This document shows positions 38,547 through 52,714 of a stretch of 64,000 nt of DNA, in pieces. Position 1 is the stretch's first letter; the number at the start of each line of letters is the position of its first letter. Below the pieces are notes generated by a model. That model was not told the origin of the DNA. It did not search any database and saw nothing but the letters and a program-made list of their open reading frames with translations. The DNA is from Coriaria nepalensis (Eukaryota; Streptophyta; Magnoliopsida; Cucurbitales; Coriariaceae): positions 7,693,001-7,757,000 of the forward strand of contig CP114499.1 in assembly GCA_027186245.1 (NCBI GenBank). Reading direction: 5' to 3'. The translations under genes were made by a program, and so were the position numbers.

Positions 38547-39125
38547 GTACTCTTCGACTACCAACTCCATTTTTTTCTCTTAGGATTTGATCAAATCCTG
38601 TTTCATACGTGAATTTCAGCTTTGGAGGTTGAAATTTTTATGGTTAATTATAGTGTTTGGTCTCCCGAGAAGATTTCCGAGAAAATGTGACTGGAGAGAA
38701 AAAAAAAAAAACACTATCGGAGGTGACATTGAGATGGATGTGATGTTCTTGGATGTTGTTTTCATTGTGTGTGTTACTGAAACTTCCAGCGCTGTTTAAC
38801 TTTTAGCGACTGTTCTAGTTGGATAGAGCGTGGTTGCTTGTTTAGAAATCAAATCAGAGCTAAATACAAACATTTCATCTCTCTCTCTCTCTCTTTCTTT
38901 TCCTTTTCGATTGTATTCGCGATCTAGAAATGAGGTTATAGTGAATTTATAATCATGAGCATAGGAATATCTGCTGTATAATGATTCATATACTTGTCTG
39001 TACTCTATACTATGCAAAAAAGTTATCTGGAATTTTTGATGCTTTACTATTGCTTTGCACAGTTTGTTCCATAAGTTTTCTTCAAAACGCTTCTTACGGT
39101 ATTTTGATTCTTTGACTTTCTTCAG
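38547..39125 (+). other. 5' UTR intron of GWD1
   Basis: A TTGCAG|gtactc donor and a tttcttcag acceptor frame a leader intron of about 580 bp that ends 23 bp before the GWD1 start codon. It is inferred from splice motifs and the pyrimidine-rich acceptor. Confidence 0.6.
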
Positions 39126-39148
39126 AACTAAGAGTACACAAAATAATT

Positions 39149-42100
39149 ATGAGTAATACCATTCGTCATAATTTACTCGACCAGAGTTTGCCTCGTCCTA
39201 CGGTTTGTTCCAAAAGTAAACTCAATTCTTCTTGCATTCCTGCCAATACTATGTTCCAAAATAAATTGGGAAATCAAGTGCCAGCACAGCCACGGAAGTC
39301 ATCTATTTCCACGCAATTCCTCAACAATAGTGTGAAAGTTCAAAAACCAAAGTTGGCCATGGGATCACGCAGTCGCCATGGCACGATCATTCCCCATGCT
39401 GTATTGACCACTGATCCAGCCTCTGAGGTAATATTTTCAGTTTTGGATATAGTTAATATATGGGCCTATTTTGTGGTGACCAAGTGAATTAATGATTACT
39501 TATGGACTTTGACTACTGGAAAAAGAGTCATAGCAGCTCCCATTTATTTCAGTTAGGCTTTTTTCAATCCAACTTTCAGTCTGGAAAAAGAGTCATAGCC
39601 CTGTCACAGCCTTCCGTTACCAAATATCCTTCTTATACTGGCTCTTAGTATCATTTGCAGTAGCCATTCAATTTCTTTGAAAAATCCTTGAGGTGTCAGA
39701 AATGAAATTGACAATGTTCCAATCACACTTCTTGTTTGACAGGCATTTTACAGATCCAAAATCTCCCATGATGCTTTCATACCAATTTAATTTGATTTCT
39801 ATCATAATATTGGATGTTAGAATAACAATTTACTTTAGAATTTAGTAATTTATCTAGATGTGTGTAAGCTGTTAAATTTTCACTCCAGCTGATTAAATTT
39901 TCACTCCAGCAGATTGCAGAGAAATTCAACCTTGATGGGAATATCGAACTGCAGGTAACTGTTACTTAGATGTCAGGTATTTTGGGCCAATAATAGATTT
40001 TTTGGAGAAGCATTGATCGCTCAGTTCCTTTAAAACCATTGTGGCGGTGAGAGACTTGCTAATGCAGTCTTCACTTAACCGAGCAGGTTGTTGTTAGTGC
40101 TCCAACTTCAGGTTGTGTCAGACAAGTAAATTTTCAGGTCACCAATGTTAGTGGCTCCTTGGTCCTGCATTGGGGTGGGATTCGCGATAGAAAAGAGTAA
40201 GTTCAAACAACAACCTCCCCCCTTTCCTCATCTTTCTAAAGAGCCTCTACTCAGAATTTAGATGATAGTCCAATGCTTAATTCTGTGAATTGATTGCCAG
40301 TCATAATTTTCATTTTCACTATTTTCAGAAAGTGGGTGCTTCCATCACGCCGGCCGAATGGAACCAATGACTATAAGAACAGAGCTCTTAGAAGTCCTTT
40401 TGTGAAAGTAAGTTTGCAGAGGCAGTTAAAATGGGCTTCGCATGGAATATCATTCAACTTCCATGGTATCTCTTACTTAAAAATCTTATCACACTTTTCT
40501 GACTACTTTTTTTTCTCTTAGGATGGCACAGGCTCCATCCTTACAATTGATGTTGATGATCATTCGCTTGAAGCAATAGAGTTTCTTATACTAGATGAAT
40601 CACAGAATAAATGGTAAGCCTTCTCTCTCTCTCTGATTGGATCTGATCTTGCTACCCATATCATATTAATGTCTGAAACCAGAGCCTTTACATTTTAATC
40701 TTTGATTCACAGGTATAAAAACAATGGCCAAAACTTTCATGTTAAATTACCTCTGAAAAATAAGTTGGATCCAAATGTTTCAGTTCCTGAGGATCTTGTA
40801 CAGATTCAAGCATACCTTAGATGGGAAAGAAATGGTAAACAGATGTATACTCCAGAACAAGAGAAGGTATGGGATAATTTGTCAATACCGTCAGTCTTTC
40901 ATGGATGCTATTGACCTAAAAGTACTTGCTTTATCAATTTCCAAGGGTTTACCTTTCAGACGTCCATGATTTATTTGTGGATGAGATTTTGCATATTACC
41001 TGGTATAAGTGGTTGTATACTTTATGAGGAGACCCCACGTACACATAGGACAGAGAGAAAAATAAATGCTGATTTATGTATTTTATATCCTACGTGGTCA
41101 CTACATACACTAAACGCATGCAATAATGCCTCTCTAGTGGATTACTATATAGTATATAGGAGAAATTTGGTTGATTTGTTTGTGAACTGTACAAACATGT
41201 CTCCTTGCCACTTATAACCCATGCATAATATGTAATCTTTCGTTAGGAGGAGTATGAAGCAGCTCGAGCTGAGCTGTTAGAGGAAGTAGTTAGGGGTACT
41301 TCCGTTCAAGACCTCAGAGCAAGATTGGTTAATAGAAATGATGTCAGTGAAAAGAAAGAAGTATCTCCTTCCGAGACAAGGAAAGTTCCTGATGACCTTG
41401 TTCAAATACAATCTTATATACGCTGGGAGAAGGCAGGGAAACCCAACTACTCCCCAGATGAACAACTTGTAATTTCCTAATTTTCTTCTAGCAATTGGTT
41501 TCTTCTTCCCTTTTATTTATTTATTGTTCTCGAGATTTTATTTTACTCTTATAGTAGTACCTGCTTGAGGAAGGCCATGTTACTTGTTTGTCCTTCGTTG
41601 GTATATCTTCTCTTCACATTCATTGCATGTAATTTTTCTTGGTTTTGTGATTTTTCTTTTAAAATTTTTTCTTTCTTATACAGAGGGAGTTTCAGGAAGC
41701 AAGAGAGGAGCTACAACAAGAACTAGATCAAGGTGCTTCTCTTGATGAGATACGGAAGAAGATTACAAAGGGAGAGGTTAAAACTAAAGTTGCAAAGCAA
41801 TTGCAGTCAAAACAATATTTTAGCATTGAAAGAATTCAACGCAAGAACAGGGACCTGATTCAGCTTGTGAATAAATATGCTAATAAGCCCGTAGTAGAGG
41901 AAGTGTATATGTACAAACCAAAAGCCTTGACGAAACTTGAACAGCTAGTCAAGGCAAAGGAAGAACAGGATGATGGCCATGTTCTGAACAAAGTGAGCTA
42001 TAAGATTGGTGACAAGGAACTTCTGGTGAGATATTGATTGATTTTCCATTCAAGGATTCATTGTCCACCTCCTTGAATATTTATATCTTCAACTCTTTAT

Positions 42101-45100
42101 CCCTGCAATTTTCAGGTACTAGCAACCAAGCCTGCTGGCAAGACAAAGGTTTATCTGGCTACAGATGTGAAGGAGCCACTTATTCTTCACTGGGGATTGT
42201 CTGCCAACAATGCTGGAGAGTGGTCGGTAATATTCTTAAATCTGTTAATCTGACAATTTTCTCCCAGTAGATGCCAGATTCTCAATTTTATTCTTGTTTA
42301 TATCTCTCGTGGATTTTTTTATTCTTTTTTCTTCCTGATACTTGAATAAGATTTAACGTCCAGAAAAAAGATGAAGGCTATTTAATATGTTAAATTTTTA
42401 GATGCCGCCTCCAAGTGCACTGCCCCCAGGTTCAGTTTCTTTGACCAAGTCAGCTGAAACAGAATTTACATCTGGCTCTCCCATTTCTGATCACAAGGTA
42501 GGCTAAATGAGAACTGTTTGGATTTCTTCAAATGCCGAAGTCTGATGATTCTGTGTTCAGATGGCATAACTTTAGAGTTCAATTTTACAGGTTCAATCCT
42601 TAGAAATAGAGATTGAAGGGGATGGTTTCAAGGGAATGCCATTTGTCCTTAGATCTGATGGAAACTGGATTAAAGACAGGGGGTCAGACTTTTATATCAG
42701 CTTTGTAGTTGGCCCCAAGAAAGTGCAGAAGGTTGCCTTCCTTTTAGATCGCACTGTTACTATGATTGGCTTCTCTATTTTTCCTTTTCTCAGTTTCATG
42801 TTTATGCTGTATTTATATAACAATCTGTAACATCTTATGTGAAGGTTACTTCGGATGGTAAAGGTACTGCTAGGCCATTGTTGGATAAAATAGCAGTAAT
42901 GGAGAGTGAGGCACAGAAATCCTTTATGCATCGGTCAGTGATCTTGCGGCATTCTGAAAATAACTGAATTCTGTGTACACATTTTCCTGTCTGGGAAACT
43001 ATTCATGTAAACTAACCCCCTGTCAAAGGCATGAAGCACCTTGTTGGTTTGTATCTTATTTTTGGTCAGCTATTAGATGAAAGAAGTGCCGTAAAATTCT
43101 TCCATTTTTGTTTTATAGTGCTATTAAAAATCACTTATCTGTCTCCCTCTCTCTCCCACTTTCCCTGTCCCTCTAGTCTATAGTGATGTTTCACTTGTTT
43201 CTCTCAGATTTAACATTGCAGCAGACCTGGTGGATCAAGCTAAAGATGCTGGTGAACTGGGTCTTGCGGGGATTTTGGTTTGGATGAGGTTCATGGCTAC
43301 AAGGCAGCTAATATGGAATAAAAACTACAATGTCAAACCACGGTATAATCATTATGGATAATTGCCACAGCTTTTGAAAATCTGCTCTAGGCATTAGGAT
43401 TTTTTTTTTACCCCGCACAAGTGGTTAATTTAATCTAGTAAATTTGGCTATTAAATATTGGTGCAGTGAGATCAGTAAAGCACAGGATAGGCTAACAGAC
43501 TTGCTCCAGACTGTTTATGTTAACCATGCACAGTACCGGGAAATTGTGAGGATGGTTATGTCTACTGTTGGTCGCGGGGGGGAAGGTGATGTGGGACAGC
43601 GAATTCGTGATGAAATCCTTGTTATCCAGGTGGAAGCTTTTCCATTCTTCTATTCATTACTTTTGCTGTACTGTTGTAACCTTATCTTGTATGTGAGTCG
43701 TTATTGAGGTTCTGGGCATACTTACTGGTTCATTGCAGAGAAATAATGATTGCAAGGGTGGAATGATGGAAGAATGGCATCAGAAATTACATAACAACAC
43801 CAGTCCCGATGATGTTGTGATATGCCAGGTATTGGAGTTCAAAAACAGCTTCGGACTTGTTCAGTGTTCGAAAGTGTTTTAAATATTTCCTGCTGATTGT
43901 CTTTGCAGGCACTAATTGATTACATCAAAAGAGACTTTGATATTGGTGTTTACTGGAAAACTTTGAATGACAATGGAATCACAAAGGAAAGACTTCTAAG
44001 TTATGATCGCGCAATCCATTCCGAGCCCAGTTTCAAGCGAAATCAAAAGGATGGTCTTCTGAGGGATCTTGGAAACTACATGAGAACCTTGAAGGTTGGT
44101 TTTGTTAACATCTCAGTTTATTTCAGTTCTAGAATTCTTTATGGTATTTTTGAGGACACAAGTTTTCATGACTGCAATTTTTTTTTTTTGCAAAGTGCAT
44201 ATACTGACTCTGTAAGTAGTTTATAGTTGAATTTTGAAAAGAAATAAAACTAAATAGCTTGAGTTCCTGTGTTATTTTCTGATCTCCGGTGGGCATATCT
44301 TTTAACCACTGCTTCTTCCCTTATAGTTATGCTGCAATCATGACAAAAATTCTGGCTTGCATGCAGGCAGTTCATTCTGGTGCAGATCTTGAATCTGCCA
44401 TTACAAACTGTATGGGTTACAAATCTGAGGTAATGAAGTTGTATCTCAGTAGAGTTTCCGTATGCAATATCCTGTTTTTAGCATTTCAATGGGAACCTCA
44501 AGTTTCTTCAGGGTCAAGGCTTCATGGTCGGCGTGCAGATTAATCCTATACCTGGCCTTCCATCTGGTTTTCCAGTAATATTTTCGAATTTATCTTTGAA
44601 TTTTCAATCATTATATTTCATGAACATGGTTAAATGAGGTGTAATTTCGTTCTCAACACATCCTTCAAACAGGAACTATTGCAATTTATTATAGAACATA
44701 TTGAAGCCAAGGATGTTGAACCACTTCTTGAGGTATTGCTACAATTTAATAGCGGAGACCATATGTTTTTATTAGTCCTATACCCTAGCCTTGCCTTTAT
44801 ATATTAACACTCTATATATATGTTTCTTTATCTTTGATGCAGGGAATACTGGAAGCTCGTCAGGAGCTCCGACCATTGCTTTATAAGCCTAAAGATCGTC
44901 TAAAGGATCTTCTATTTTTGGACATTGCACTTGACTCTGCTCTTAGGACCGCCATTGAGAGGGGATATGAGGCCCTGAATAATGCCGGACCAGAGGTGAA
45001 TTTCATTGTCTAGATTAGCCCCAAATATTTCATCACCAATTTTTGTTCTTCTTCCTTGCCTTATAATGGTTTCTCTAAGTCTTGACTGTGTGGTTGATAA

Positions 45101-48100
45101 TAAGTGGCCCTGCTTCTTACTTTCTTTATGTATCCTTGACCTAATTTGTTCTGTGCAGAAAATAATGTACTATATCTCTCTGGTTCTTGAAAATCTTGCA
45201 CTGTCATCAGATGATAATGAGGATCTCATCTACTGCCTGAAGGTATGGTGCATATTATTAGAGTTTTAAGACTCCAGGAAACAAGATTACCTCAAGGGTT
45301 CAGATAGACAAGGTGCTAAATGAAGAGTAATATGCCGGAAAAGTAAAATATGATCATGGTTGTGATAGGACCCGATCTAGAAGTATAGAACTAGGGCTAA
45401 TCTTTGTTATGCGATCAAGAAAATAACATAGGTTGGCCTACTATTCGAGAGTTAGACCGTCTCTCCTTAAGAGTTCTTACTCTCCAAAATTCCCAATGCC
45501 CTAACCCTAATCAAGAAACTGATAATAAACCTACTAACCACTAATTACTAAAATAGCCCTCACTAATAATAATAACTATAACATAATAATAATGATTATA
45601 TTAGGTTCTATTACGCCTAACATAAGTCTTAATAATCGAGGGTCTAATAGGTCGATTTGATTAAGGGGTGTAGAACGTCACTCATATTTGGTTTTTCTTT
45701 TGTGTCTTTGAACTGTGAAGGGATGGAATCATGCCATAAGCATGACCAAAGATAAAAATAGTCATTGGGCATTATATGCAAAATCGGTGCTTGACAGAAA
45801 CCGTCTGGCACTCGCAAACAAGGGGGAGCAGTACCACCGGCTTTTACAACCATCAGCTGAGTACCTTGGATCGCTGCTTGGTGTAGATCAATGGGCTGTA
45901 TGTTCCTAATGCCCTCAGAACATTCTTTCATATCATAAACCAGCTCTTTCTTATTTCTTCATTCTCATAATATCTTTTGCAGCTGGACATATTTACTGAA
46001 GAAATCATCCGTGCTGGATCTGCTGCCTCTTTGTCCTCACTTCTTAATCGACTTGATCCTGTTCTTCGCAAGACTGCTAATCTGGGAAGGTTGATTCTGT
46101 AACACTTCTTTTCCTGTTTCTTGTTGGAACCTCAAAATTAAAGAATATGTTGTTAGTAAAAAGAAATTGGCAGTTATCGGCCCAAAAAAAAAAAAAAAGA
46201 AAGAAAAGAACCTGGCAGTTGATTAACTACTGCCTTGTTGAGTGGCTGGCTTTTGTATTGTTACTATACACCGATTAAAGATGGAAAGGCTTACATTTGA
46301 TCATAATGCAGAGTTGACCACTAACCACTTGCAGCATCATATGACCTTACCTTCTAATGCAACTTTTCTGCCTCCAACAGTTGGCAAGTTATCAGTCCAG
46401 TTGAAGCTGTCGGTTATGTAGTTGTGGTTGATGAGTTACTTACTGTTCAAAATAAAACATACGGTCGGCCCACAATTTTGGTGGCAAGGCGTGTAAAAGG
46501 TGAGGAAGAAATTCCAGAGGGTACTGTTGCTGTGCTGACTCCCGACATGCCCGATGTCCTTTCTCATGTTTCTGTGCGAGCAAGAAATGGAAAGGTAACC
46601 ATTAATCACATCAGCGTTAACTTGAGATGTGATTGTTGACTGTTTATTTAAATGGTTGGCTCATTTTTTTGGAAGGTCTGCTTCGCTACATGCTTTGATC
46701 CCAATATCCTATCTGATCTCCAAGCAAAAGAAGAGAAGCTATTGCAACTAAAGCCTACATCTGGTGACATAACTTATAGGTAATTTCTTATCCTGATCTT
46801 AATATATTAATTATTTGTAGTTTTTCTAAGTATATATTTGGATTAAGGATAATTTTTTTTAGAATGTATAAATAATATATTCTCTCTATAATCACCTGCA
46901 GTGAGGTGAAAGAGGATCAGTTAGAAGATTCTAGTTCAGTTCAATCTAAAGATGGGGCCCCATCAACTCTATCTTTGGTCAAAAAGCACTTTGGTGGTAG
47001 ATATGCCCTAACATCTGAGGAGTTCACGAATGAAACGGTCAGAGTTGCAACATCGTCTTCAAAGTTATTTTGAATTCCTATTCAATGCTAGTATTGCTTG
47101 GACAGTAAATGTTATATTCAGTTGTTAATTACCAATATCAATGTATTTAGTTTCTGTTTAAGCTGAATCTCCTTATGAGCTTTTTTCATAGGTTGGAGCG
47201 AAATCTCGTAACATCGCTTACCTTAAAGGCAAAGTGCCATCTTGGGTTGGAATTCCAACATCTGTTGCCCTTCCGTTTGGAACATTTGAGAAAGTTCTTT
47301 CTGACGGTTCAAATAAGGTCTCTTCATCTTCTAATTTCCACTCTCTTGTCATGCATTGAAAATTCATTCGGCTAGGATTTCTGTCCTTACTTTTATATAG
47401 CATAACAAATGTTCTATTTAGTGGGTAACTGCTTTTTGATATCATGTCAGTAAATTTGAAACAGTAAGACTTGTATATGACATCAATGGTTGGCTAAGAT
47501 TTATATTTTGTCCTCTGTCTTCATTGTTGCTGTTTTGTTTGCACTTTTGGTTGGGCTTGCTCAATCTCTTTGATTTGCTGAGTTCTAATATAATATGGAA
47601 TAAAGCTAAGCAAATATTCATCTGCATGAAAAACACCTTTACCCGTAAATGCTAACATGCCTAATTTCCGACCAATCACTGAATATGAATCTTGAGCTAT
47701 TATGATATCAAATGATGAAGACATAATTTCTTTAGTAGAAACGGTTTAAGTCAAATAATGAAGTGTGTAACTTATTGTCGAATGGCTTAGGTCACTTGTA
47801 TTTTGCATTTTGTTTGTCTCACAGTTTTTCCATTATCCTTTCCATGGGAGGAAATGTTAAAATGAATATTTGTAAAACGTGGGATGTACACATTTTATAA
47901 AGATATTTCTATCATCAGTGCCATCTTTAGAATTAGTTCTGTTGCTTGGGTGAATACTTGATATCAATCGATGCTCTCGACGAAACAATGTTGTATGCTA
48001 ACAAAATAGTAATCATGATATTCAAAAAATAGGATGTGGCTGAAAAGTTGAACATCCTGAAGAAAAGGTTAGGAGAAGGAGACTTTGGTGCCCTCAAGGA

Positions 48101-49438
48101 GATTCGTGAAACAGTCTTACAGTTGGCAGCAGTACCCGAGTTGGTAGGTTCTTCCTACTGCAAATCTAAGATCCATTTTTCAGTGAAACACATAATCTCC
48201 ACGTAATAATATCAATACATCCGATCCTTGAAACTAGATACGAGTATGTTATTATTGGCTAAATAGGATATAGTTTCTGCCATCAAAAAACTGCATTTGG
48301 TTTTCATGCAGAATGATACTGTCCTATTCAAAGACAATGTTTGCAAATGCTACAGGTTCAAGAGTTGAAATCTACTATGAAAAGTTCAGGAATGCCTTGG
48401 CCTGGTGATGAAGGTGAACAACGATGGGAGCAAGCATGGATGGCTATCAAAAAGGTTAGTCTACTTGGTTTTGTACACAGGTGGTATATTTTAAATTATG
48501 CTTATGTTGCTCTCTTACCATATTTCCAACTTACAAGAATTCCCCCTGTAATCAGGTCTGGGCTTCAAAGTGGAACGAGAGGGCATACTTCAGCACGAGA
48601 AAGGTGAAATTAGATCATGACTATCTATCCATGGCTGTCCTTGTTCAGGAAATAATCAATGCCGATTATGCGTTCGTCATCCATACAACTAATCCATCTA
48701 CCGAAGACTCTTCAGAGATCTATGCTGAGGTATCCTTTTGATAAACTCAGGTTTCTCTTAATTATATCTTTTATTAAAATGATCAGGGTATTGATTTAGA
48801 TATGTTTCTGAATAGGTTGTGAAAGGTCTAGGAGAAACTCTCGTGGGAGCATATCCTGGCCGCGCTTTAAGTTTTGTTGCCAAGAAGAATTACTTGAACT
48901 CTCCCAAGGTAAACTGTTATATCAATGGTTTACAAACTCTATTATTACAAAGAATTTTGCCATATCCTGCGAAAGGAGGGGACTCTTAACACTCATAATC
49001 TTATATCATACACTGTATATTCTACAGGTGTTGGGTTACCCAAGTAAACCCATCGGCCTCTTTATCCGACGTTCGATCATCTTCCGATCTGATTCCAACG
49101 GTGAAGATCTGGAAGGTTATGCCGGTGCAGGACTTTATGACAGGTAAGGCTTGTCAAAATATCGAAAGATTTTCTGTTTCCATCTTAATTTTATTATATT
49201 TTTGCACTCATATCCTTTTGGTTTTATATCCAGTGTGCCCATGGACGAGGAGGAACAAGTTGTTCTTGACTACTCATCGGACCAACTGATCATAGACAGC
49301 AACTTCCGGCAATCGATTTTGTCTAGCATTGCTCGTGCAGGAAGTGCAATTGAGGAGCTTTATGGGTCTCCACAAGACATTGAAGGCGTTATTAGAGATG
49401 GAAAAGTCTATGTTGTCCAAACAAGACCTCAGATGTGA
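39149..49438 (+). CDS. GWD1: Alpha-glucan water dikinase 1 (GWD1/R1/SEX1), chloroplast
   Basis: Plastid enzyme that transfers the beta-phosphate of ATP to C6 of glucosyl units in starch, which opens the granule to degradation. I place 33 GT-AG coding exons whose lengths sum to 4416 nt (1471 aa), close to potato R1 (about 1464). The boundaries keep one frame throughout, from 39149-39427 and 39913-39954 to 49028-49143 and 49234-49438. The N-terminus is Ser/Thr/Asn-rich and basic, as a transit peptide. Two CBM45 starch-binding regions follow (LVLHWGGIRDRKEKWVLP and EPLIHWGLSANNAGEW-like sequence). The phospho-accepting His lies in MPDVLSHVSVRARN. The C-terminal ATP-binding part ends FRSDSNGEDLEGYAGAGLYD and KVYVVQTRPQM. 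Introns at 45243-45720 and 47318-48032 are the longest. Confidence 0.95.
39872..39913 (+). repeat. 21-bp tandem duplication at a GWD1 splice acceptor
   Basis: The unit holding ttaaattttcactccagc occurs at 39872 and 39893, so the CCAG acceptor is doubled, and the second copy ends CAGCAG. See the finding on alternative acceptors. Confidence 0.85.
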
Positions 49439-50734
49439 TCTGGGTTCTCCTTTTTTCCTTATTTATATTTAATTATATATATATATATATATATAAGAAA
49501 AATAAAAAGAAAAAAGAATAGCAATGTAGAGAGCAACCTAGAAAAGGGGAAAGATAAAAAGATGTACGAATGAAAGTAGATAGAAATAAAATAAACGCCG
49601 TTTACCGTGGACGCAGGAGCAAGTATATCTATAATCTATCCAAACTAGATTCCTAAATATAGACTTGATAGTCTTAATTCGTTGATATTTAGCGAGTCAA
49701 ATTGGAGCTCGGTAGACTATACATCTTAGATCTAACACGGTAATGCAGATATGGGTGGAGATTAAAGTTATTATATATATCATGCTTATGAGTACGATGT
49801 ACTTATAAATATTATAAATATTATAAATATATAAATTTAGAGAATTTATTTAATAATTAAATAATAGATAATAAAGTTAAGTTTTTATTAAATAGAATTA
49901 TATTTATATTAATAAATTTATTACTAATTTGAGATTAAGGATATTATAAATTTTTGTATTAATTTTTATTTTTATTATGAAGATTATCGATATAATTATA
50001 TATTTAATTTTCTAGAAAATAATAATATTAGAAATATGAAAATTATATAAAAAAATAAAAAAATATGAAATCAAAATATATATAGAATAAACAAAAATTA
50101 AAATTGATACGAGAAAAATGGGGATATATATTTTTTTTTTATTAGTAAGAAAAATTATATTTTATTCCATCAACGTAATATTTATATCTATTATAAATTT
50201 TAAAATTAAAATTTATTTATATAAAATTATAACTTTAACAAATAAAAGTTATGATAGGATTAAGAAAATAAAAATAACATAAATAATTTTTTCATATAAA
50301 TTTTTTTTGTTAACTTAGTATTTTATGTTTATTTGGAACAGCTGCAAATACTTTCGTAGTGTCGAGTACAGTAACGTATTTTGTTTAATGTGTTTGAGAA
50401 TATATATATCTTAAAATTAATTCTTGAAAAATTAGTATATAAAAAATATGAGTTAATTTTTTTTTTATTATCAATTAATTTTGAAATAAAAATTGTAAAT
50501 TTCTATATGATATCAAAGTTAAGTGCAACATGTGATAGGACTAACCGCCACATGTACTTCTCGTCACCCGTATAAAAATATCTATGTATAGACTTAAAGA
50601 CGTGTTAGACAATATATTTATCTCATATCTAAAAAAAAATTATAAGATGAAAGCTCAAATTTTTACGTGCACTCATTTTTTATTTGGTCAACTTTGTATA
50701 TCCCCCCCTTTTTTTTTTTTTTTTTTTTTTGCAG
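49439..50734. other. Intergenic region between GWD1 and the neprosin pair
   Basis: Highly AT-rich DNA holding the GWD1 3' UTR and a poly-T run just before the first neprosin remnant. I could not find a first exon or signal peptide for that copy here. Confidence 0.5.
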
Positions 50735-52714
50735 ATTAGAGATTAGAGATGATGATATTATAGATTGTGTTGATGCTGTTCAACAAATTGCTTTTGATCA
50801 TCCTCTTTTGAAAGGGCAGAAGCCAATATTGGTAATACAGTCTCGACTTGAATTCTTTCTGGTTTAATATAAGATTATTAATTAGTTAGGATTTGATATA
50901 TGAATACATAATCCTATAATTAGTAACTTTAAATTAATTACTTATTGATATAGACATAGTTAGAAGCCAATTAGTATTAATTCGTTAAAATGATATGAAC
51001 TTTATCAATTTTAACAGGATTTTAATGTATATGCTTAATTTTAACATAAAAATAAAAAATAAAAAATAAATAAATATATATAATGTATAACTTTATCAAT
51101 TGCAAGATCCCCAGGAGAGACCAAGGGAACATTAATAAATCTAGTACTGAATTCGAACCAGAAATTTCTCAGCTTTGGACTTTGTCTGGAGAATCATGTC
51201 CAGAAGGAACAATTCCAGTCAGAAGAATAACCGAAGGAGATATGCTCAGAGCTAACCCTAATGAAACGTTCGGAACAAAACAGGCAACCTCCCCTAGCGC
51301 CGGCCATGAGGTCTGAGATTTGAAAATAATAATAATAAATAAAAATAAAAAACGACAAGTTATTTTATTATTAAAATCATTTTTTATTGCTCAAAACAAA
51401 TATCATACTTTTCATTCGTCTGTCTGTCGTCTCATGTCTCACGTACAATTGCATGAAATTTCTAGGGTTAACAAAGGGCTTCATCATTTAATCACGTAAA
51501 ATCATTGTGCTAATTACAGTATGCAGTGGGACACGTATCCAGCATACCATACTACGACGCCAAAGCAATCCTAAACGTATGGACCCCCACCAGTAGAGCC
51601 TAACACCCGCGAATTCAGCCTGTCGCAAATCTGTCTCACTGCTGGTTCTTACAGTGATGGTGGTCTTAACACCATTGAAGCTGGTTGGCAGGTAGCTTAC
51701 ATTGACTAGCTTTGTACTTCATGTAACTCTATAACGTTCATTTCATTCAAAATTTCTCTTTTTCTTGCAGGTTAGTCCAACCATGTATGGGAACAACCGA
51801 CCTAGATTTTTTAACCTATTGGACGGTAAGTAATATAATATAACTTACATAAAATCCTCCTTGAAAAATCCCGCCGGTATGTACACTATGCATATACATT
51901 TAAGGTGAAAAATCTCTCCGTAATCTTAGTTGATATTGCCTACCTTAATGTGTTGGCGAATGACATGGCATACTACAAAATACATCACAGAATTTACTAT
52001 AATAAGATACCAAATAAATGAGAACGGATAACCATTAAAACAACCGGATGCTACAATCTACAGTGCCTGGGTTTTGTTCAGACAAACAATAAAATTGTAA
52101 TTGGAGGGGTTCTGTTTCAAAGCTCTTCTCACAATGGCCAACAATTTGACATCAATTTCATGATTTGGAAGGTAATTAAACTAAACATACACTGATGAAA
52201 CATGCTTAAGACTATATATTATCATACTAATTCGACTCTCGCGATTAATTATTTGCATGTACGTAGCAACCATGATCACGTGAATGATTCGGAAACTTCA
52301 TTGCAAGTACTCAACTTCTCTATTTTTTTTATTTTTTATTTTTGTAAGGTGAGAAGACAGGAAATTGGTGGTTGCAATTTGGGGAAGATCTAGTCGGATA
52401 CTGGCCATCAACCTTGTTCACTAACCTTCAGAACAATGCAACGTTGGTGGAGTTTGGTGGGGAAATAGTAAATACAATGCCGAACGGATCTCACACGACG
52501 ACGCAAATTGGGCAGCGGGCATTTACGCCGAAGAAGGCTCGGAGAAGCTGCTTACTTTCGTAACTTGGAACTTGTTGATAATAATAATCACTTATATACT
52601 GTATCCGACCTTCGCCTTAAGGATGATAATCCAGATTGTTACAACATTAAACAAAACCTCGATAGTGAGTGGGGACACTACTTTTACTATGGTGGGCCCG
52701 GAAAAAATCCTTGA
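50735..52714 (+). pseudogene. Decayed neprosin-domain (DUF239) gene copy
   Basis: It aligns exon by exon with the intact copy 4 kb downstream: exon 2-like 50735-50831 (DDDIIDCVDAVQQIAFDHPL), exon 3-like from 51105 (SQLWTLSGESCPEGTIPVRR), exon 4-like from about 51522 (AVGHVSSIPYYDAKAILNVW), exon 5-like from about 51772, exon 6-like from about 52030 (TGCYNLQCLGF), and exon 7-like to 52714 (HYFYYGGPGKNP). The signal-peptide exon is absent. Frame breaks relative to the intact copy occur near 51580 (giving a stop), 51820, 52035 and 52500, and two acceptor sites have changed. It is therefore not expected to make a full protein, though RNA could persist. Confidence 0.85.

Noticed and set aside
45243..45720. 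Possible transposon inside GWD1 intron 21
   Set aside because: The intron is longer than its neighbours and repeat-like, but I see no terminal repeats, target-site duplication or coding remnant.
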